DNA of 64,000 nt from Pedobacter cryoconitis. GTDB taxonomy: Bacteria > Bacteroidota > Bacteroidia > Sphingobacteriales > Sphingobacteriaceae. The notes beneath the pieces were generated by a model. That model was not told where the DNA came from. It was given only the letters and a program-made list of their open reading frames with translations, and made no database searches. The stretch covers positions 1-64,000 of the forward strand of contig NZ_QLLR01000032.1 in the NCBI RefSeq assembly GCF_003259615.1, in the 5' to 3' direction. Position numbers and translations under genes: made by a program. Positions 42,122 through 51,466 of this stretch are shown piece by piece. Positions within the stretch are counted from its first letter, which is position 1. Each line of letters begins with the position of its first letter.

Positions 42122-43430
42122 AGAAATCACGTATGCAGCCGGAATGATGGGCTGGAGCATTATGACCAATATTATTATTGTGATGCTCCCCTATTTCTAC
42201 CTGCCGCCTACCAATTCCGGCTTAACGCCTTTAGTTCCTCAGCTGATTGTATTCGGGATATTTAACATCTTGTCGCTGATCGCGGCATCAGGCAGATTAT
42301 TCGATGCCTTTTATGATCCTTTTATTGCCTCTGTGAGCGATGGAAGTACAAATCCCAAAGGCAGGCGTATCCCGATTATGCGTTATGCCATTATCCCCGC
42401 AGTTATTTTCTGCAGTTTGATCTTTCATCCGCTGGTTAAAGCAGAGTCCACCGCAAATGCCTGGTGGCTTACCCTGATGCTTATCGGTTTTTTCATGTCG
42501 GTTACTACCTATATCATACCTTACAATGCCTTACTGGCAGAACTTGCACATACAGCAGAACAAAAAGTTAAGCTATCGACTTTTCAGCAGGTTGGTTTTG
42601 TGATGGGGATGATCCTCTCCGCCATGATCAATAACTTTGCTGATCTGATTCAGTTTGTATTTCATATTCAGCAAAGGATGGAGGCGCTTCAGTACACCAT
42701 TATCGGGCTCAGTATTTTTTCCGGACTGGTGATGATCCTTCCTGTAGTAACCATCAACGAAAAAGAATACAGTAATGGTAAGCCTACACATATCCCATTG
42801 CTGCCGGCGATTAAAAATACTTTCCGCAATGCGAATTTCAAATATTACCTGATTTCAGATTTCGCGTATTACACAGCGCTAAGTATTATTTCAAGCGGTT
42901 TACTTTATTTCGTCAGCGTTTTATTGAAATTGCCTGAATCAGATGGTGGAAAATATATGGGGACGATGGTTTTTCTTTCCCTTTTATTTTATCCTTTCGT
43001 CAATTCCGGCGCAAAACGTTATGGCAGAAAGGCCCTCGTCATTGCTGCCTTCGCTATCCTTAGTCTTATTTTTGTCACTATTTACTTCCTTGGACACCTG
43101 CCTTTCCCGCCGGCCATGCAGATGTATATCCTGGTAGTCTGTGCTTCTTTTCCGCTGGCCGCTCTTGGTATTCTGCCCAATGCTATCCTTGCCGACATCG
43201 CTCAAAAAGACACCAGGGAGACTGGTAAAAACCACGAGGGCATGTTTTTCGCCGTTAAATATCTGTTTGTTAAACTTGGGCAAACGCTGGGTATTGCACT
43301 CTTTGCGATGCTCACTATCTACGGAAAAGATCCCGGACATGATTTCGGACTGCGTTTAAATGGTGTTGCAGGCTTTGTTTTATGTGTCCTCGCCCTATTG
43401 TTTTTCACCCGCTTTAAAGAAGACAAATAA
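42093..43430 (+). CDS. GPH/MelB-like MFS transporter
   Basis: A 445-residue, 12-helix transporter of the MFS_2 (glycoside-pentoside-hexuronide, MelB-like) type. Typical pieces are GRLFDAFYDPFIASVSDGSTNPKGRRIPIMR, shown here only as the segments GRLFDAFYDP and PKGRRIPIMR, the conserved Asp of helix II, and a late GILPNAILADIAQKD loop. Members move sugars with Na+ or H+. The start ATG at 42093 overlaps the permease gene by 29 bp in another frame. The real substrate is unknown. Some relatives carry lysophospholipids or other solutes. Confidence 0.88.
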   Translation: MQQKELPLSKEITYAAGMMGWSIMTNIIIVMLPYFYLPPTNSGLTPLVPQLIVFGIFNILSLIAASGRLFDAFYDPFIASVSDGSTNPKGRRIPIMRYAIIPAVIFCSLIFHPLVKAESTANAWWLTLMLIGFFMSVTTYIIPYNALLAELAHTAEQKVKLSTFQQVGFVMGMILSAMINNFADLIQFVFHIQQRMEALQYTIIGLSIFSGLVMILPVVTINEKEYSNGKPTHIPLLPAIKNTFRNANFKYYLISDFAYYTALSIISSGLLYFVSVLLKLPESDGGKYMGTMVFLSLLFYPFVNSGAKRYGRKALVIAAFAILSLIFVTIYFLGHLPFPPAMQMYILVVCASFPLAALGILPNAILADIAQKDTRETGKNHEGMFFAVKYLFVKLGQTLGIALFAMLTIYGKDPGHDFGLRLNGVAGFVLCVLALLFFTRFKEDK

Positions 43431-43447
43431 GTTACGGAACTTATATG

Positions 43448-43455
43448 TATATTTG
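43448..43455 (+). promoter_or_regulatory. Candidate -7 element of the DEAD-box helicase gene
   Basis: TATATTTG fits TAnnTTTG, 18 bp after the MFS stop and about 100 bp before the helicase start, which would give a leader of roughly 95 nt. Long leaders are common for cold-regulated RNA helicase genes. The -33 element is not clear. Confidence 0.45.
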
Positions 43456-43558
43456 CGCCAGCGAAATGTAACTCTTTAAACAGCAAGGAATTCATTAATT
43501 AAACACCTGCTGATTGTTAACGTCTCCTCATTATTATACACATTAAAATTCAAACACA

Positions 43559-44887
43559 TTGTTATTCGAAGAATTAAACCTGATTGAGCCTATTTTAAAA
43601 GCGCTGCAAGCAGAGGGTTATACTAACCCAACCCCTATACAAGAACAATCTATCCCTACTATATTAACAAGCAGAGACTTACTAGGCTGTGCGCAAACCG
43701 GAACTGGTAAAACAGCGGCTTTTGCAATCCCTATGTTACAACTGCTGAATAAAGAACATCAGAATACCAAAGGCCCAAGACCGATCCGTGCCCTGGTATT
43801 AACGCCAACGCGTGAGCTTGCCATTCAGATTGAAGAAAGTTTCAAAGCTTATGGTAAAAACCTTTCTTTACGTCACCTGGTTATTTTTGGTGGTGTTGGA
43901 CAAAAAGCACAAACTGATGCTTTACATCGCGGAGTAGATATTCTGATCGCTACACCAGGCAGATTGCTTGATTTAATGAACCAGGGTTTTATTAACCTTA
44001 AAGATGTTGAAATATTTGTACTCGATGAAGCAGACAGAATGCTGGACATGGGTTTCATTCACGATGTGAAGAAAACTATTGCAAAGCTGCCTGCTAAAAG
44101 ACAGACTTTGTTTTTCTCAGCAACTATGCCTGGTGAAATTCAGAAACTGGCCAATACGATTTTAACTGATCCGTTAAAAGTAGAAGTAACGCCTGTATCT
44201 TCAACTGCAGAAAAAATTGAGCAGTCTATCTATTACGTAGATAAGAATGATAAGAAAAATTTATTAATCCATATTCTTAAGGATAAAACGATTACTACAG
44301 CACTTGTTTTTACCCGTACAAAACATGGTGCAGACCGTATCGTTAAAGACCTGATTAAAGTTGGTGTAAAAGCTGAAGCTATTCACGGTAATAAATCACA
44401 GAATGCGAGACAAAGAGCTTTAACTAATTTTAAAGACAAAACTACCCGTATTCTTGTGGCAACTGACATTGCTGCCCGTGGTATTGACGTGGATGAATTA
44501 ACACACGTAATCAACTACGAATTGCCTAATGTTCCTGAAACTTATGTACACAGAATTGGCCGTACAGGCCGTGCTGGTAACAGTGGGGTTTCCTTCTCTT
44601 TCTGTGATGGAGAAGAAAAAGAATACCTGGATGATATTGAGAAATTAATCGCCCTTAAAATCCCTGTACAGGAAGATCATCCTTATGCAATGAGCTGGCA
44701 GAGCCTGATGTCTGGCGCTGCAGCAGCAAAAGTAAAAGGAAAAAGCAAGCCTTCAAGAGGCGGCCGTCAGGAAAGAACTGAATATAAGCCAAATCTTAGC
44801 GGAGCAAAAAGAACTCCGGGCGGTGGCAATGGTGGTGGCGGTAACCGCAGATTCAGTGGTTCAAGACCTAAAGCTAAAACAGATTAA
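43559..44887 (+). CDS. rhlE: DEAD-box RNA helicase, RhlE type
   Basis: A 442-residue ATP-dependent RNA helicase. The motifs appear in order: Q motif (YTNPTPIQEQSIP), Walker A (AQTGTGKT), PTRELAIQ, TPGRLLDL, DEAD (VLDEADRMLDMGF), SAT (FFSATMP), and the C-terminal ATDIAARGIDV and HRIGRTGRAGN. The tail after about residue 380 is basic and glycine-rich (GGGNGGGGNRRFSGSRP), as in RhlE and CsdA. The start codon is TTG at 43559, as no ATG precedes the conserved LFEELNL. It likely unwinds rRNA or mRNA structure, for example at low temperature. Confidence 0.95.
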   Translation: MLFEELNLIEPILKALQAEGYTNPTPIQEQSIPTILTSRDLLGCAQTGTGKTAAFAIPMLQLLNKEHQNTKGPRPIRALVLTPTRELAIQIEESFKAYGKNLSLRHLVIFGGVGQKAQTDALHRGVDILIATPGRLLDLMNQGFINLKDVEIFVLDEADRMLDMGFIHDVKKTIAKLPAKRQTLFFSATMPGEIQKLANTILTDPLKVEVTPVSSTAEKIEQSIYYVDKNDKKNLLIHILKDKTITTALVFTRTKHGADRIVKDLIKVGVKAEAIHGNKSQNARQRALTNFKDKTTRILVATDIAARGIDVDELTHVINYELPNVPETYVHRIGRTGRAGNSGVSFSFCDGEEKEYLDDIEKLIALKIPVQEDHPYAMSWQSLMSGAAAAKVKGKSKPSRGGRQERTEYKPNLSGAKRTPGGGNGGGGNRRFSGSRPKAKTD

Positions 44888-44907
44888 TTTAAAACATTAA
44901 GATCTTG

Positions 44908-44940
44908 AAACCGTTTCCTGTTATGGGAAACGGTTTTTTT
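44908..44940 (+). terminator. Terminator of the helicase gene
   Basis: AAACCGTTTCC (44908-44918) pairs with GGAAACGGTTT (44926-44936), followed by a run of Ts, 20 bp after the stop codon. This is a standard rho-independent terminator. Confidence 0.9.
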
Positions 44941-45031
44941 CGTTTAAGGATTTATAGAATCATTTTTCATCGCCTTATTTATACTATATAATAAATCAAT
45001 TAGATTTTAAAGAATTTATAAACAACTTTAA

Positions 45032-45217
45032 AGAACTATACCTAATTATCATGAAAACAAGTATATTAGAACAATAAAAAATCCGTATAATTATTTAGAT
45101 CCCGGTTATGGAGAAAGGCAATAAAAAATTTCCCTTGGGCATCTTACGGAAATATCCAGGGGCGATTATGTGGCGAATGCAAAAACTATCAGTTCAAATG
45201 CAGCTCAAAATTTATAA
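45032..45217 (+). pseudogene. Frameshifted relic of an unknown gene
   Basis: The gap before the DUF2931-like genes carries protein-like sequence in three successive frames. Frame A (45032-45124) ends KNPYNYLDPGYGERQ-stop. Frame B continues as KAIKNFPWASYGNIQ up to a G4 run at 45159-45162. Frame C then reads GDYVANAKTISSNAAQNL and stops at 45217. Joined, these give one plausible protein C-terminus, so two small indels seem to have broken it. No start or upstream part remains. An alternative 41-codon frame (45108-45233) looks non-protein-like. Identity is unknown, and the position just before possible immunity genes suggests a lost toxin or effector. Confidence 0.4.
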
Positions 45218-45234
45218 TCAAAAGAAAGCGTAAA

Positions 45235-46254
45235 ATGTCTAAAATAACCAGTCTTATCCTTTTAAGCATCGGGCTTTGTTTGAACTTATCCTGCCAGAAT
45301 AAATCTGAATCTCCTATGAAAAAATACGCGTGGATACCAACCGAATGTGCACCTAAAGACTATCCGATGCGCGTTTACAGTGGGTACCTATATTATGGAA
45401 AAGAAGGGAACACCTACGTTCCTGGTGATAAAACAATAAACTATGGCTGGGGGGCATTAGGATCTATAGAAATTTCAGGAGATAAATTAAAAGAGGCTCC
45501 TGATACGCTGGACCTGACCTGGATTTCATTTACTGAAAATAAAAATTACACAGGCAAATTCCCTTTAAATGTAAAATTAATAGACTCCTTATTCAGCGCC
45601 GGCTATCCTGCTGGGGATATACCCGCAGGGCATGAAGATTTTTGCTACTTCCAGGTAGGAATGGCTCCGGGTGGCGTGGTTGTTCTTTGGCTCAGCGGAC
45701 CAGGTAAACAGGTAGAAATTGGCCGTTACCAGGGAAAAGAAACAAATGAGGTGGACTGGAAAAGTGAAATACCGGGCTATAAGGGGACCATGAAAGAATA
45801 TGGCCAGGATATTATAGCCGGTTTACCGAAAGAAGTACAGCAGCAGATCGCTCAGCATAAAATCCCGTTTGGGAAATGGGATCACTGGAGAAGACGGTTC
45901 AGCTGGAAGCCGGTGATAACCGGTGAGGTGAATATTCTTAGGCTAACGATGTTTACCTTCAACAAAGAAATGGACTTTTTAGTGGGTAAAAGATTAAATC
46001 CCGTTGACTATATCCAGCGGGGAGCAATTGAAAAACTCTATATATTCTGGGTAGATCACCAGAAACGGGAAATGAGATCTCAGGTAGATTTCGATGAAAC
46101 AGAAACAGATCAGATATTTTCCGCATTACAACCAGGCGAAAACTCTGACCTGCTGCTCCATGTAACCAATGATGGCGAGGTTACAGTAAATTTAAAAACT
46201 GCTGCCGGAGTAATCCCATTCAAAAAAGCGAAAGTCAATACCTATTTGCGCTAA
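45235..46254 (+). CDS. DUF2931-like lipoprotein, copy 1
   Basis: A 339-residue lipoprotein; the signal ends LNLSC (Cys20). The mature N-terminus has the DUF2931 pattern KYAWIPTECAPKDYPMRVYSG, then a GWG motif (INYGWGALGSIE), DTLDLTWISFTENKNYTGKFPL, VGMAPGGVVVLWLSG, and a conserved FGKWDHWRRRFSWKP. DUF2931 proteins are abundant in Bacteroidota and Proteobacteria, often in tandem and often near secreted effectors. A periplasmic immunity function is suspected for some but is not proven. A near copy follows 38 bp downstream. A decayed gene relic lies just upstream. Confidence 0.82.
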   Translation: MSKITSLILLSIGLCLNLSCQNKSESPMKKYAWIPTECAPKDYPMRVYSGYLYYGKEGNTYVPGDKTINYGWGALGSIEISGDKLKEAPDTLDLTWISFTENKNYTGKFPLNVKLIDSLFSAGYPAGDIPAGHEDFCYFQVGMAPGGVVVLWLSGPGKQVEIGRYQGKETNEVDWKSEIPGYKGTMKEYGQDIIAGLPKEVQQQIAQHKIPFGKWDHWRRRFSWKPVITGEVNILRLTMFTFNKEMDFLVGKRLNPVDYIQRGAIEKLYIFWVDHQKREMRSQVDFDETETDQIFSALQPGENSDLLLHVTNDGEVTVNLKTAAGVIPFKKAKVNTYLR

Positions 46255-46292
46255 GGCATGAATACGATAACCATAGAATTATTTAGAACAGA

Positions 46293-47306
46293 ATGAAATC
46301 AACAGCCAGTCTGATTAGCATAAGCATCGGGCTTTGCATTATTTTTTCCTGTCAGAATAAGTCCACTATAAAAAAGTACGATTGGATAGCGACTGAAAAT
46401 GCGCCTAAGGAATATCCGATGCGCATTTATAGCGGAATTTTTTATGCAGGAAAAAACCCTGTAAATGCTGTCCCTTCAGGATCAATCATAAATTATGGAT
46501 GGGGAGAAACCGGATCAATTGAATCTTCCGGAGAGGATTTGAAAGAAGCGCCAGACACTTTAAGGTTAACCTGGATCTCATTTACTGAAAACAAAAATTA
46601 CACGGGTAAATTCCCGTTGAATGTTAAACTCATAGACTCCTTACTCAGTACAGGATACCCTGCAGAAGATTTACCATCCGGACATGAGGAGTATTTTTAC
46701 TTTAAAGTAGGGATGGCTCCGGGCGGAGTGGTTGTCCTTTGGCTTGGTGGGCCTGGTAAACAGGTAGAGGTGGGCCGTTACCAGGGAAAAGAAACAAATG
46801 ATGTAGACTGGAAAAGTGAAATACCGGGCTATAATGGTACGATGGAAGAATATGGCAAACATATTATAGCCGATTTACCAAAAGAAGTCCAGCAGCAGAT
46901 TGCTGACCATAAAATCCCGTATGGGAAATGGGATCACTGGAGAAGGCACTTCAGCTGGAAGCCGGTAATAACCGGGGATGTGAAGATTCTTAGCTTATCG
47001 ATGTTCATGTTCAACAAAGAAATGGACTTTTTAATGTCCAAAAGATTAAATCCCGCTGGCTATATCCAAAGAGGAGCAATTGAAAAGTTATATATATTCT
47101 GGGTAGATCACAAGAAACGGGAAAGGAGATCTCAGATAGATTTTGATGAAACAGAAACAGATCAGATATTTTCTGCTTTAAAACCAGGAACGCATAGTGA
47201 TTTGCTGCTCCATGTTACTAACGACTACGGGCCTGCTGTAAGCTTAAAAACTGCTGCCGGGATAATTCCATTCAAAAAGGCAAAGATTAACTCTTATATA
47301 CGTTAA
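46293..47306 (+). CDS. DUF2931-like lipoprotein, copy 2
   Basis: A 337-residue paralogue of the preceding gene, aligned along the whole length. The signal ends IIFSC. The same blocks occur: WIATENAPKEYPMRIYSG, SWISFTENKNYTGKFPL-like text, VGMAPGGVVVLWLGGPGKQVE, GKWDHWRRHFSWKP and RGAIEKLYIFWVDHKKRE. Differences concentrate near residues 45-75 and in scattered surface-type positions, as expected when duplicates diverge in binding specificity. Both copies have intact reading frames, so selection has kept both. It converges on the outer-membrane barrel gene with a 42-bp gap and no obvious terminator. Confidence 0.82.
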   Translation: MKSTASLISISIGLCIIFSCQNKSTIKKYDWIATENAPKEYPMRIYSGIFYAGKNPVNAVPSGSIINYGWGETGSIESSGEDLKEAPDTLRLTWISFTENKNYTGKFPLNVKLIDSLLSTGYPAEDLPSGHEEYFYFKVGMAPGGVVVLWLGGPGKQVEVGRYQGKETNDVDWKSEIPGYNGTMEEYGKHIIADLPKEVQQQIADHKIPYGKWDHWRRHFSWKPVITGDVKILSLSMFMFNKEMDFLMSKRLNPAGYIQRGAIEKLYIFWVDHKKRERRSQIDFDETETDQIFSALKPGTHSDLLLHVTNDYGPAVSLKTAAGIIPFKKAKINSYIR

Positions 47307-47348
47307 TACATTTCTGCTATCCCTTAAGTTTTCTCTCAAACCTTTATA

Positions 47349-50012
47349 CTATCCCCCAAAACTCTGTAGATTCCAGGTAAAACTCAGTAAAAAATACCTG
47401 GTAATCTGGTTAGTCCTGCTTTCTGTAGTCGTGTTGTCTGTAATCGATCTGGTCAGGTTATTTCCCTGATTTAAAAAGTCATTCCCTTCCAGCTTCACAA
47501 CAGCCCGTTTATTCTTGAAAAATGTCTTCTCTATAAAGCCGTTAATGATCAGTGGGTTCGTGGCACCAACCGAAAAACCCTCATTGAGTGTTTTCCCTGC
47601 ATTTACCCCAAACATCAGGCTTTTTAAAATAAATATCCTGCTATCCATATTAAACGTCCAGATCTGTAACGTATTTGAATTAAAGCCTCCGATTGAATAT
47701 TTATTGCTATTGTAATTATAGTTCACACCGGTATTCAGCATAATCCATTTCCGGTACATCCTTAGTTCTGCTCTTTGATTGATATTAACACCCTGGCCAA
47801 TATTTTTCATTTCCTCTGCAAATGAAACCCGGTGCATGTAATTAATACCACCTATCAATTCAAACGTATATTTCCTTTTCCCAAAAGGTAAAGCCCAATA
47901 ATAATTACTGCCGAAATTATAATTGCCATTGGTATTCAGATAATGTGTTTCCTGGTTAAAGTTCTTCAGCGAATCGGGAGCCAGCTTATCCGGGATCAAT
48001 AGAGTATTCGATACCACTTGGTTTTGCGTGACTGATCCTCTGATTCCAACCTGTAAATTACTTCCGTTTTGAGGGTTACTATGGTTATAATTCAGGTTAA
48101 TCAAATGATTAAATGCAGCCTTTAAATCTGGGTTCCCAATCACTATATTATTCAGATTACGTGTATCCCTTACCGGCTGAAGCTGGTTAAAATTAGGCTC
48201 TACACTATTCCCGGTATAAAATACATTAAACTGATTTTTAGTGGAAACCATATAATTTAAACGGGCAATCGGCGAAAAGTTAAAACCAGCACGGTAAACT
48301 CTGTCCGTCCGCCCGTCATAAGCTCCGGTTAATAAACTCGGCTGCCCGGTTACCCCAAGCACATAATTGAGCTTTTTTGTTTCGTAGCGGTAATTGACCC
48401 CAATGATATGTTTACTAAAAGAAGAAGTATAAGAATTACTTAAAGAATCTATATCCCTGATATTTCCTGATTGGTCCCTGTCTTTGGTATCCAGGCTATT
48501 TCTGGTATGGTTCAAGGAAAAGAAATAGCTAAAATCAAGACTCCTTTTAACCAGTGAATCTTTCTCTTTGTTCAAGGGTTCGGTGAAAGTAAAATTAGCA
48601 GTCAGGCTGGTTGTGCGGTTACGGTCCTCAACCAACTGATCCAATAACGAATCTTTAACCGCCACCCCCGTCTTAGGATCATAGTACCTGATCTGATTGT
48701 CCAGATCACTGTTGTTTGCCGTAAGACCAGAACTACCATAAATCCCGATAGAGAACAGCCTTCCTGGTTTTTTCAACTTGCGGGCCATAGAAAAATCAGC
48801 ATTCAAATTAGGATTATGCTGTTTACCAATGCGTTGTGTATTTAAATCCCGGCGGATAACCCCGGTTTGTATAGACTCATTGATGGAAGTACTATTTGTA
48901 CCCTGTAAAGCCCCTCTGAATCCTCCCCTGATATAGTTATCCTGATCGGTGGACTCCAGGCTCAGGTCCAGGTTATGCCCGTTACTTTTGGAAGAATTCG
49001 TATTTGCCGATTGGTCATAGATAATTCCCTGCGGATTTACCGTTTCAATCAGACTTTGCTGTATACTTTCGTTTTTATTGTAAACGTAATTATAGTTGCT
49101 GCTAAAAACCAGCTTCTCTTTAACCTTATCCCGGTAGCTGAATCCCATATTGGAATTCGTATTGATCCCTGCCCCCGTATTGGTATTACCCGCAATAGCA
49201 TTTACACCAATCTGCCGGAGGTCCCGCCACAAATAGTCATTCAGATTCAGGCCATAACGCTTATCCGTTCCCGCACTCACTGTAGCACTGCCAAAATTCC
49301 CGTTATTACGGTCTGACTTCAGTACAAGATTTAAAATCTTTTGTGGTTCTCCGGTTTTGATCCCTGTAAAGTTTGCTTTGTCACCATAATCATCAATAAA
49401 CTGGATTTTGGAAACCGTACCTGCAGGCAATTTTGAAATAAACTCCTTTACATTTCCCGTAAAAAAGTCTTTCCCATTCACGCGTATTTTAGTCAGTGTT
49501 TTACCCGCAGAAGAAACATTACCGTCTTTATCCAGCTCAACACCTGGCAATTGCCTGAGCAGATCTTCCACCTTATCATTCTCATGAACAGCATAAGCAT
49601 CTGCATTAAACTCTACCGTGTCTTTCATGACCCGCATAGGTACTACCTTTGCTTTGATCACGACTTCATTTAATTGAAGTGCCGAAGACTTTAAAAACAG
49701 GGTTGGCAAATTTTGGTCCGGCAGTCCGTCTTTTAAGGTAAAGACCTTGCTGTAAGCATAATAACCTATACCACGGATCAGCAATGTAATATTCCCGCTC
49801 CTCACATTGGAAAAGCCAAAACCGCCCGTAGTATCTGTATTGCTGCTTAAAGTATCTTTGCCTGTAATTAAACGCACATTTACACCAGGGATACCCACAT
49901 TGGTTGTATCCTGAACCACACCGCGAACATGAATTCCGCTTTGCGCATTTACTGAAGAAAGCAGAACGCCATTTAAAAATATAACTAGAAAAATCGCTGT
50001 ATATATCTTCAA
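47349..50012 (-). CDS. Outer-membrane beta-barrel protein (OMP_b-brl_3 / TonB-receptor-like)
   Basis: An 887-residue outer-membrane protein. The signal peptide ends about residue 23 (SSVNAQS). Residues 27-110 form a carboxypeptidase-regulatory-like domain (HVRGVVQDTTNVGIPGVNVRL). A plug-like part follows (VEDLLRQLPGVELDKDGNVS, IRVNGKDFFTGN, NLVLKSDRNNGNFG), then a 650-residue barrel ending RYFLLSFTWNLQSFGG. The plug lacks a clear TonB box, and no SusD partner is adjacent, so the family match is to the non-SusC OMP_b-brl_3 group. Its ligand is unknown. It appears to be monocistronic. Confidence 0.9.
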   Translation of the reverse strand: MKIYTAIFLVIFLNGVLLSSVNAQSGIHVRGVVQDTTNVGIPGVNVRLITGKDTLSSNTDTTGGFGFSNVRSGNITLLIRGIGYYAYSKVFTLKDGLPDQNLPTLFLKSSALQLNEVVIKAKVVPMRVMKDTVEFNADAYAVHENDKVEDLLRQLPGVELDKDGNVSSAGKTLTKIRVNGKDFFTGNVKEFISKLPAGTVSKIQFIDDYGDKANFTGIKTGEPQKILNLVLKSDRNNGNFGSATVSAGTDKRYGLNLNDYLWRDLRQIGVNAIAGNTNTGAGINTNSNMGFSYRDKVKEKLVFSSNYNYVYNKNESIQQSLIETVNPQGIIYDQSANTNSSKSNGHNLDLSLESTDQDNYIRGGFRGALQGTNSTSINESIQTGVIRRDLNTQRIGKQHNPNLNADFSMARKLKKPGRLFSIGIYGSSGLTANNSDLDNQIRYYDPKTGVAVKDSLLDQLVEDRNRTTSLTANFTFTEPLNKEKDSLVKRSLDFSYFFSLNHTRNSLDTKDRDQSGNIRDIDSLSNSYTSSFSKHIIGVNYRYETKKLNYVLGVTGQPSLLTGAYDGRTDRVYRAGFNFSPIARLNYMVSTKNQFNVFYTGNSVEPNFNQLQPVRDTRNLNNIVIGNPDLKAAFNHLINLNYNHSNPQNGSNLQVGIRGSVTQNQVVSNTLLIPDKLAPDSLKNFNQETHYLNTNGNYNFGSNYYWALPFGKRKYTFELIGGINYMHRVSFAEEMKNIGQGVNINQRAELRMYRKWIMLNTGVNYNYNSNKYSIGGFNSNTLQIWTFNMDSRIFILKSLMFGVNAGKTLNEGFSVGATNPLIINGFIEKTFFKNKRAVVKLEGNDFLNQGNNLTRSITDNTTTESRTNQITRYFLLSFTWNLQSFGG

Positions 50013-50052
50013 AATCTTAGCTGGCAGTTATAAAAAAGATGAATATTAGCTA

Positions 50053-50781
50053 TTAAGTCTTTCTGATCCGGATGATGTGTAACCAGTGCATCACTTTCAT
50101 CAGCGGATAAGTAGGGTCAAACTCGAACCATTTAGAAGCGAAATTCGGATTGTTAGGTTTTTTATGGTGATTATTCTGGAATAACTCCCCCATCATCAGG
50201 AAATCCAGCGGAAGAGAATTTTTACTGTGGTCATTGTTATCATGATTTGAATACCCGTATTTATGGCCGCACCAGTTCACAATTGCACCATGTAAAGGGC
50301 CCATCAGGAAATGAACCGGCAACAATAAGAACATCCACCAGGCCGTAGCAAAAGTTACATAGAACCAGATGTAAAAACTAATGAAGACCATTCTTGTAAT
50401 CCAGGAGTCACCTATTTTATCAATCAGCGGCCATGAAGGGTAATTATCACGGAACTGTTCTTCCGGTTCCTCATTGTATTTTGCATAGTTCAGATAGATA
50501 TTTTTAGTCTGTATCATCATTCCCCATACATCTTTTACAAAATGCGGAGAGTGCGGATCTTTCTCTGTATCGCTGAAAGCATGGTGCATGCGGTGAAGAA
50601 TAGCATATGCTCTTGGATTTAAGAAAGAAGAACCCTGAGACAGAAAAGTAATCGTATAGAAAAACTTCTCCCAGAACGGATTCATTTTAAACATCTTATG
50701 CGAAGCATAGCGGTGTAAAAAGAAAGTTTGAGAGAAAAGTGACAGGAACCAGTGCAGTAGAAAAAATATTAATATGATCAT
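50053..50781 (-). CDS. Fatty-acid (acyl-CoA type) desaturase
   Basis: A 242-residue membrane di-iron desaturase. Histidine boxes are visible: FLHRYASHKMF, HRMHHAFSDTEKDPHSP and a late QNNHHKKPNN-type box, with a further NHDNNDHSKN segment. Four or so hydrophobic stretches surround them. The enzyme is shorter than eukaryotic SCD proteins and would introduce a double bond into membrane fatty acids. It is a single leftward gene. The neighbouring upstream cupin gene has its own terminator, so they are not obviously one operon. Confidence 0.92.
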   Translation of the reverse strand: MIILIFFLLHWFLSLFSQTFFLHRYASHKMFKMNPFWEKFFYTITFLSQGSSFLNPRAYAILHRMHHAFSDTEKDPHSPHFVKDVWGMMIQTKNIYLNYAKYNEEPEEQFRDNYPSWPLIDKIGDSWITRMVFISFYIWFYVTFATAWWMFLLLPVHFLMGPLHGAIVNWCGHKYGYSNHDNNDHSKNSLPLDFLMMGELFQNNHHKKPNNPNFASKWFEFDPTYPLMKVMHWLHIIRIRKT

Positions 50782-50914
50782 ATTGAATTGGGTATACTAT
50801 AGAACGGCGCATCCTTTGGGATGTTTCAATTACAAAAATAGAAAAAGAAAAGGGATTTGGCGCGGAATGTTTTGATTATTAATTTTTTGTTGAATACCGA
50901 CAAGCGCAAAATAG

Positions 50915-50958
50915 AGAAAAAAAAGGCATGTATCTGATCCTGAAGTCAAACACATGCC
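50915..50958 (-). terminator. Terminator of the cupin gene
   Basis: GGCATGT (50925-50931) pairs with ACATGCC (50952-50958), and the minus-strand transcript then meets a run of eight Ts (complement of 50917-50924). It is located 10 bp after the cupin stop. Confidence 0.75.
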
Positions 50959-50968
50959 GGAATATAAT

Positions 50969-51466
50969 TTATCTGCCGAAATCGTCTGATACACGTACAA
51001 TATCAGACTCATCAGATGGATTCGAAGGATCAGTATGCTGCCAGATCTCAGAAACAATACCCCAGTCATCCAAACCTACCAGGCGGTGTCTTTCCCCTTG
51101 TTTCAATTTAATAGTTTGCTCAGGTATCAGTTGTTGTACCTCACCCTGCTCATCAGTTTCACTGGTAATCACACCTACTGTACCACTTACCACTCTCCAT
51201 ATCTCTGCACGACGGTGATGATATTGCCATGATAAACGTGTATTTGGTGCAACGATTAAAATCTTAGGACTTAATTTTCCTGAGATTTTCAGCTCTTCTA
51301 CATTTAGTCCGTCAAAGTAAACATTGGCAAACTGTTGTGCTTGTGCTTCATCAATCACGAAAAAACCACCCCAAGGACGGGTTTCATCACGATTTACTAC
51401 GTTAAAACCCTCAATTTTTAGTCGCTGTGCAACACTGTCGAATATTTCTTTTTTCTGATCTGACAT
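50969..51466 (-). CDS. Cupin protein, mannose-6-phosphate isomerase type II C-terminal-like
   Basis: A 165-residue cupin. The pattern RPWGGFFVID near residue 30, KILIVAPNTRLSWQYHHRRAEIWRVVSG and GERHRLVGLDDWGIVSEIWQH match the cupin fold of type II phosphomannose isomerases (pfam MannoseP_isomer). The metal-binding histidines and glutamate are in the HHRRAEIW strand and the later GERHR. Similar stand-alone proteins are annotated as phosphoheptose isomerases or cupins. A sugar-phosphate isomerase role in polysaccharide precursor supply is possible but not certain. Confidence 0.85.
   Translation of the reverse strand: MSDQKKEIFDSVAQRLKIEGFNVVNRDETRPWGGFFVIDEAQAQQFANVYFDGLNVEELKISGKLSPKILIVAPNTRLSWQYHHRRAEIWRVVSGTVGVITSETDEQGEVQQLIPEQTIKLKQGERHRLVGLDDWGIVSEIWQHTDPSNPSDESDIVRVSDDFGR

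Larger units (their letters stand above)
45235..47306 (+). repeat. Tandem gene duplication (two DUF2931-like genes)
   Basis: Two full-length copies in direct orientation, separated by 38 bp. Long identical stretches exist at DNA level, for example around 45740-45780 and 46790-46830 (the GRYQGKETN region and the following GAAATACCGGGCTATAA). A recent duplication is likely, and the array could expand or contract by recombination. Confidence 0.85.

Noticed and set aside
45108..45233. 41-codon plus-strand open frame ending one base before the DUF2931-like gene
   Set aside because: It lies across the relic in a different frame, and its translation has no family features. The three-frame relic reading explains the sequence better.
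47307..47348. Terminator between the DUF2931-like gene and the convergent barrel gene
   Set aside because: No inverted repeat of useful length could be found in the 42-bp gap.
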